Assembly (NCBI GenBank): GCA_002358975.1
Contig: DEPX01000083.1
Span: forward strand, 17,716-26,443
DNA: 8,728 bases
Direction of reading: 5' to 3'
Source of the DNA: Micrococcaceae bacterium UBA3381
GTDB taxonomy: Bacteria > Actinomycetota > Actinomycetes > Actinomycetales > Micrococcaceae
Part shown: positions 6,719 to 8,728 of the stretch, one piece after another
How the letters are laid out: each line of letters opens with the position of its first letter
How positions within the stretch are numbered: the first letter of the stretch is position 1
Notes under the pieces: model-generated
Databases searched by the model: none
What the model was told of the DNA's origin: nothing
What the model saw: only the letters and a program-made list of their open reading frames with translations
Translations under genes and position numbers: made by a program

Positions 6719-7708
6719 ATGCTTGAGACACCTCGTGTTGTAGATAACGGAAATATTGGACCGGTTAACTCAGCTCTCGTGCCCCGTTATAGTGGCGAGT
6801 CAACCTTTGCGCTACTACCTCGCTTGCGTGATCTTCAAGCCGAAGGTCGTTCCGCTGATCTAAAGATCATTGGCGCACCGTTTGACACCGGCGTCTCATA
6901 CCGCCCCGGCGCACGTTTCGGCCCGGCTCATGTGCGCCAATCCTCGCGCCTGTTGCGTCCCTACAACCCGGCCACCGGAACCTCACCATTTGCACAAGTT
7001 CAAGTTGCCGACGCCGGCGACATGGCCATCAATCCGTTCAACATTGACGAAGCGATTTCAACAATTGAACAAGATGCGTTAGCGCTGACCGAAGATGGTT
7101 CTTCGATTTTGACGATCGGTGGGGATCACACCATCGCACTGCCGCTGTTACGTGCCGCTTCGCAACGCGCAGGTGAACCAGTGGCATTACTCCACTTTGA
7201 TGCTCACCTTGACACCTGGGATACCTATTTCGGCGCCGACTACACTCATGGCACACCTTTCCGCCGAGCCGCTGAGGAAGGCATCATCGACGCTTCCGCG
7301 CTGTGCCACGTGGGCACACGAGGACCGCTCTATGGCAAAAAAGATCTTGACGATGATGAGGCCTTTGGTTTTGGTATCGTCACCAGCGCCGATATTTTCC
7401 ATAAAGGCGTCAAAGAAGTCATCACCATGCTGCGTGAACGCATCGGCAACCGTCCCCTGTACATTTCACTGGACATCGACGTGCTGGATCCGGCACACGC
7501 CCCAGGTACCGGTACACCGGAGGCCGGCGGTGTAACCAGTCGCGAAATGCTAGAAATTCTACGCGGGCTGCGCGGCCTAAATCTGGTTGGCGCCGACGTA
7601 GTTGAAGTGCTACCCGGTTATGATCATGCAGAACTGACCGGCATTGCGGCAGCTCACGTATGCTACGATCTGCTCACCCTCATGGCCGACCTTCGCGCAA
7701 ACGCATAA
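6719..7708 (+). CDS. Agmatinase-family ureohydrolase (guanidino-compound amidinohydrolase)
   Basis: A complete 329-residue cytoplasmic enzyme of the arginase/agmatinase superfamily, usual length. All metal-site motifs are present: GGDH (134-137, H137), DAHLD (161-165, D161, H163, D165), and SLDIDVLDPAHAPGTGTPEAG (250-270 region, D252 and D254), which together hold the two Mn2+ ions. HGTPFRRA (178-185) corresponds to the substrate-loop histidine of agmatinases. The reaction is hydrolysis of a guanidino group to an amine plus urea. The substrate could be agmatine, 4-guanidinobutyrate or another guanidino acid; the name agmatinase would be a family label only, so I give no symbol. The start at 6719 follows AAAAGGA (6704-6710) at 8 bases. 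It lies 24 bases after the regulator and 34 before the TPP enzyme, indicating one operon with a divergent symporter. Confidence 0.92.
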   Translation: MLETPRVVDNGNIGPVNSALVPRYSGESTFALLPRLRDLQAEGRSADLKIIGAPFDTGVSYRPGARFGPAHVRQSSRLLRPYNPATGTSPFAQVQVADAGDMAINPFNIDEAISTIEQDALALTEDGSSILTIGGDHTIALPLLRAASQRAGEPVALLHFDAHLDTWDTYFGADYTHGTPFRRAAEEGIIDASALCHVGTRGPLYGKKDLDDDEAFGFGIVTSADIFHKGVKEVITMLRERIGNRPLYISLDIDVLDPAHAPGTGTPEAGGVTSREMLEILRGLRGLNLVGADVVEVLPGYDHAELTGIAAAHVCYDLLTLMADLRANA

Positions 7709-7742
7709 CTAAGCACAGCACGTACTAAGGCAGGAGAGAATC

Positions 7743-8728
7743 ATGAGAAACGGTGGCGATCTCGTTGTTGAAATGCTATCCGCACTGGGCGCTACAACGG
7801 TCTTTGGAATTCCTGGGCAGCATGCCCTGGGCCTTTTTGATGCCCTGACCCGTAGCAAACTGGAGTTCATCTCCTCTCGAGTGGAGAATAACGCTGCGTT
7901 TGCAGCCGATGGATACGCCCGAGCCACCGACAGACCAGGGGTGCTATTTGTATCGACCGGTCCTGGTGCGCTCACGGCGTTGGCGGGAATACAGGAAGCG
8001 TACGCTTCCGGGGTACCGATGGTCGTTGTATCCTCTCAAATCCCGGAAGCCGGGCTGGGTGGACGTCGCAAGGGTATGCTGCACCAGCTGGATGAGCAGA
8101 AAGAATCGGCGCGTAACGTCACGAAATCGCAGCAGACCGTTCACAAACCCTCAGCGATTCCTTATGCCATCGAAGATGCCTGGCGGACCGCGCTAACCGC
8201 TCCTCAGGGTCCTGCATGGCTGGAAATTCCGGAAGATGTTTTGCTCGCAGAAACATCCTTACCTCAACCGGGCATTACCGAAGTACAGCTGCACCAGCCA
8301 CAACCTCGTACCGGTTCCGTCGAAACTGCTGCCCGACTACTCACTGAGGCCTCCCGTCCGGTAATTGTCGCCGGTGGAGGCGTTCGACGCTCAGGGGAAA
8401 CAGCTCAGGAATACCTGCAGGACCTCGCTGAAACGATCGAAGCGCCGGTGATCTGCACTCCGGGAGGCAACTCAGCATTCCCTTACGACCACCCATTATC
8501 GCTGGGTGGCTGGATTGAAGATCGCTATGTCACCGAACTACTCGAAGACGCAGATGTACTCCTTGCCGTAGGAACCTCGCTTGGCGAAGTGGCTTCGAAC
8601 TACTACACCATGGCACCGCGCGGAGAAATCGTACAAATAGACGCTCATGTTCGCGTACTGGAATCAAATTATCCTGGACTGGGTATCCGCTCGGACGCCA
8701 GCATTGCCCTGCAAGCTATCAACGCCAC
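7743..8728 (+). CDS. Acetolactate-synthase-like thiamine diphosphate enzyme (3' end outside window)
   Basis: The frame is open from ATG 7743 (AGGAG at 7732-7736, 6 bases upstream) to the window edge, giving 328 residues of a family usually near 550. Residues about 1-165 are the N-terminal pyrimidine-binding domain: FGIPGQHALGLFDAL (21-35), SRVENNAAFAADGYARAT (45-62) with E48 as the conserved cofactor-activating glutamate, and STGPGALTAL (71-80). The central domain starts near 190 with PVIVAGGGVRRSG (206-218). The diphosphate-binding GDG domain lies outside the window. In this superfamily 2-keto acids are decarboxylated or ligated. Known members that act on arginine-derived substrates are the 2-ketoarginine decarboxylase AruI and the clavam enzyme CeaS; either would suit a ureohydrolase neighbour, but neither can be chosen here. 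A valine (V47) stands where acetolactate synthases usually have the His of RHEQ, so a plain branched-chain-pathway role is unlikely. Confidence 0.85.
   Translation, partial: MRNGGDLVVEMLSALGATTVFGIPGQHALGLFDALTRSKLEFISSRVENNAAFAADGYARATDRPGVLFVSTGPGALTALAGIQEAYASGVPMVVVSSQIPEAGLGGRRKGMLHQLDEQKESARNVTKSQQTVHKPSAIPYAIEDAWRTALTAPQGPAWLEIPEDVLLAETSLPQPGITEVQLHQPQPRTGSVETAARLLTEASRPVIVAGGGVRRSGETAQEYLQDLAETIEAPVICTPGGNSAFPYDHPLSLGGWIEDRYVTELLEDADVLLAVGTSLGEVASNYYTMAPRGEIVQIDAHVRVLESNYPGLGIRSDASIALQAINA

Noticed and set aside
6719..8728. Clavam-type biosynthesis (CeaS plus proclavaminate amidinohydrolase pairing)
   Set aside because: The enzyme families match, but no beta-lactam synthetase or oxygenase is visible and a transporter/XRE-cupin context suits catabolism better. 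It remains a minor alternative until the right-hand neighbours are read.

Overview
The window looks like chromosomal DNA of an actinobacterium of moderate GC (roughly half G+C by eye). The strongest lineage signal is the DUF222/13E12-type HNH protein, a family expanded in Actinomycetota. The reading frames are intact, ribosome binding sites are clear (AGGAG, GGAGG and AAAGG types), and the genes are tightly spaced. I see no rRNA, tRNA, CRISPR array, insertion sequence or phage gene, and no gene-free stretch longer than about 250 bases.

Left part (1-2059): the 3' end of a TetR-type regulator enters from the left edge. It overlaps tail to tail by exactly 20 bases with a complete SulP-type anion permease carrying a C-terminal STAS domain, encoded on the minus strand. 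The overlap is itself a near-perfect inverted repeat with both stop codons at its ends. A 210-base divergent spacer follows; it contains a consensus DnaA box and several TGGC/GCCA-type inverted motifs.

Middle (2060-4301): a full-length DUF222-HNH protein is followed on the same strand by a small single-domain cupin. A 19-base palindrome lies between them and could be a terminator or an operator. The cupin converges on the symporter gene across a 102-base gap.

Right part (4302-8728): this is the functional core. A sodium:solute symporter (minus strand) faces away from an operon-like set on the plus strand: an XRE-HTH/cupin regulator, an agmatinase-family ureohydrolase with all metal ligands, and the first 328 residues of an acetolactate-synthase-like thiamine diphosphate (TPP) enzyme cut by the right edge. 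The 248-base divergent spacer holds one perfect 6+6 palindrome (GTTGCC-AATTA-GGCAAC). Each arm supplies a -35 box for one direction, and each has a 17-base spacer to a plausible -10. The simplest reading is that the regulator binds this one site to control both the transporter and its own operon.

Inferred pathway: uptake of a guanidino compound (or arginine), removal of urea by the ureohydrolase, and a TPP-dependent step. One precedent is the Pseudomonas arginine transaminase route, in which a TPP-dependent 2-ketoarginine decarboxylase (AruI) and a ureohydrolase-family guanidinobutyrase (GbuA) act in the same pathway. The substrate here cannot be fixed from sequence alone.
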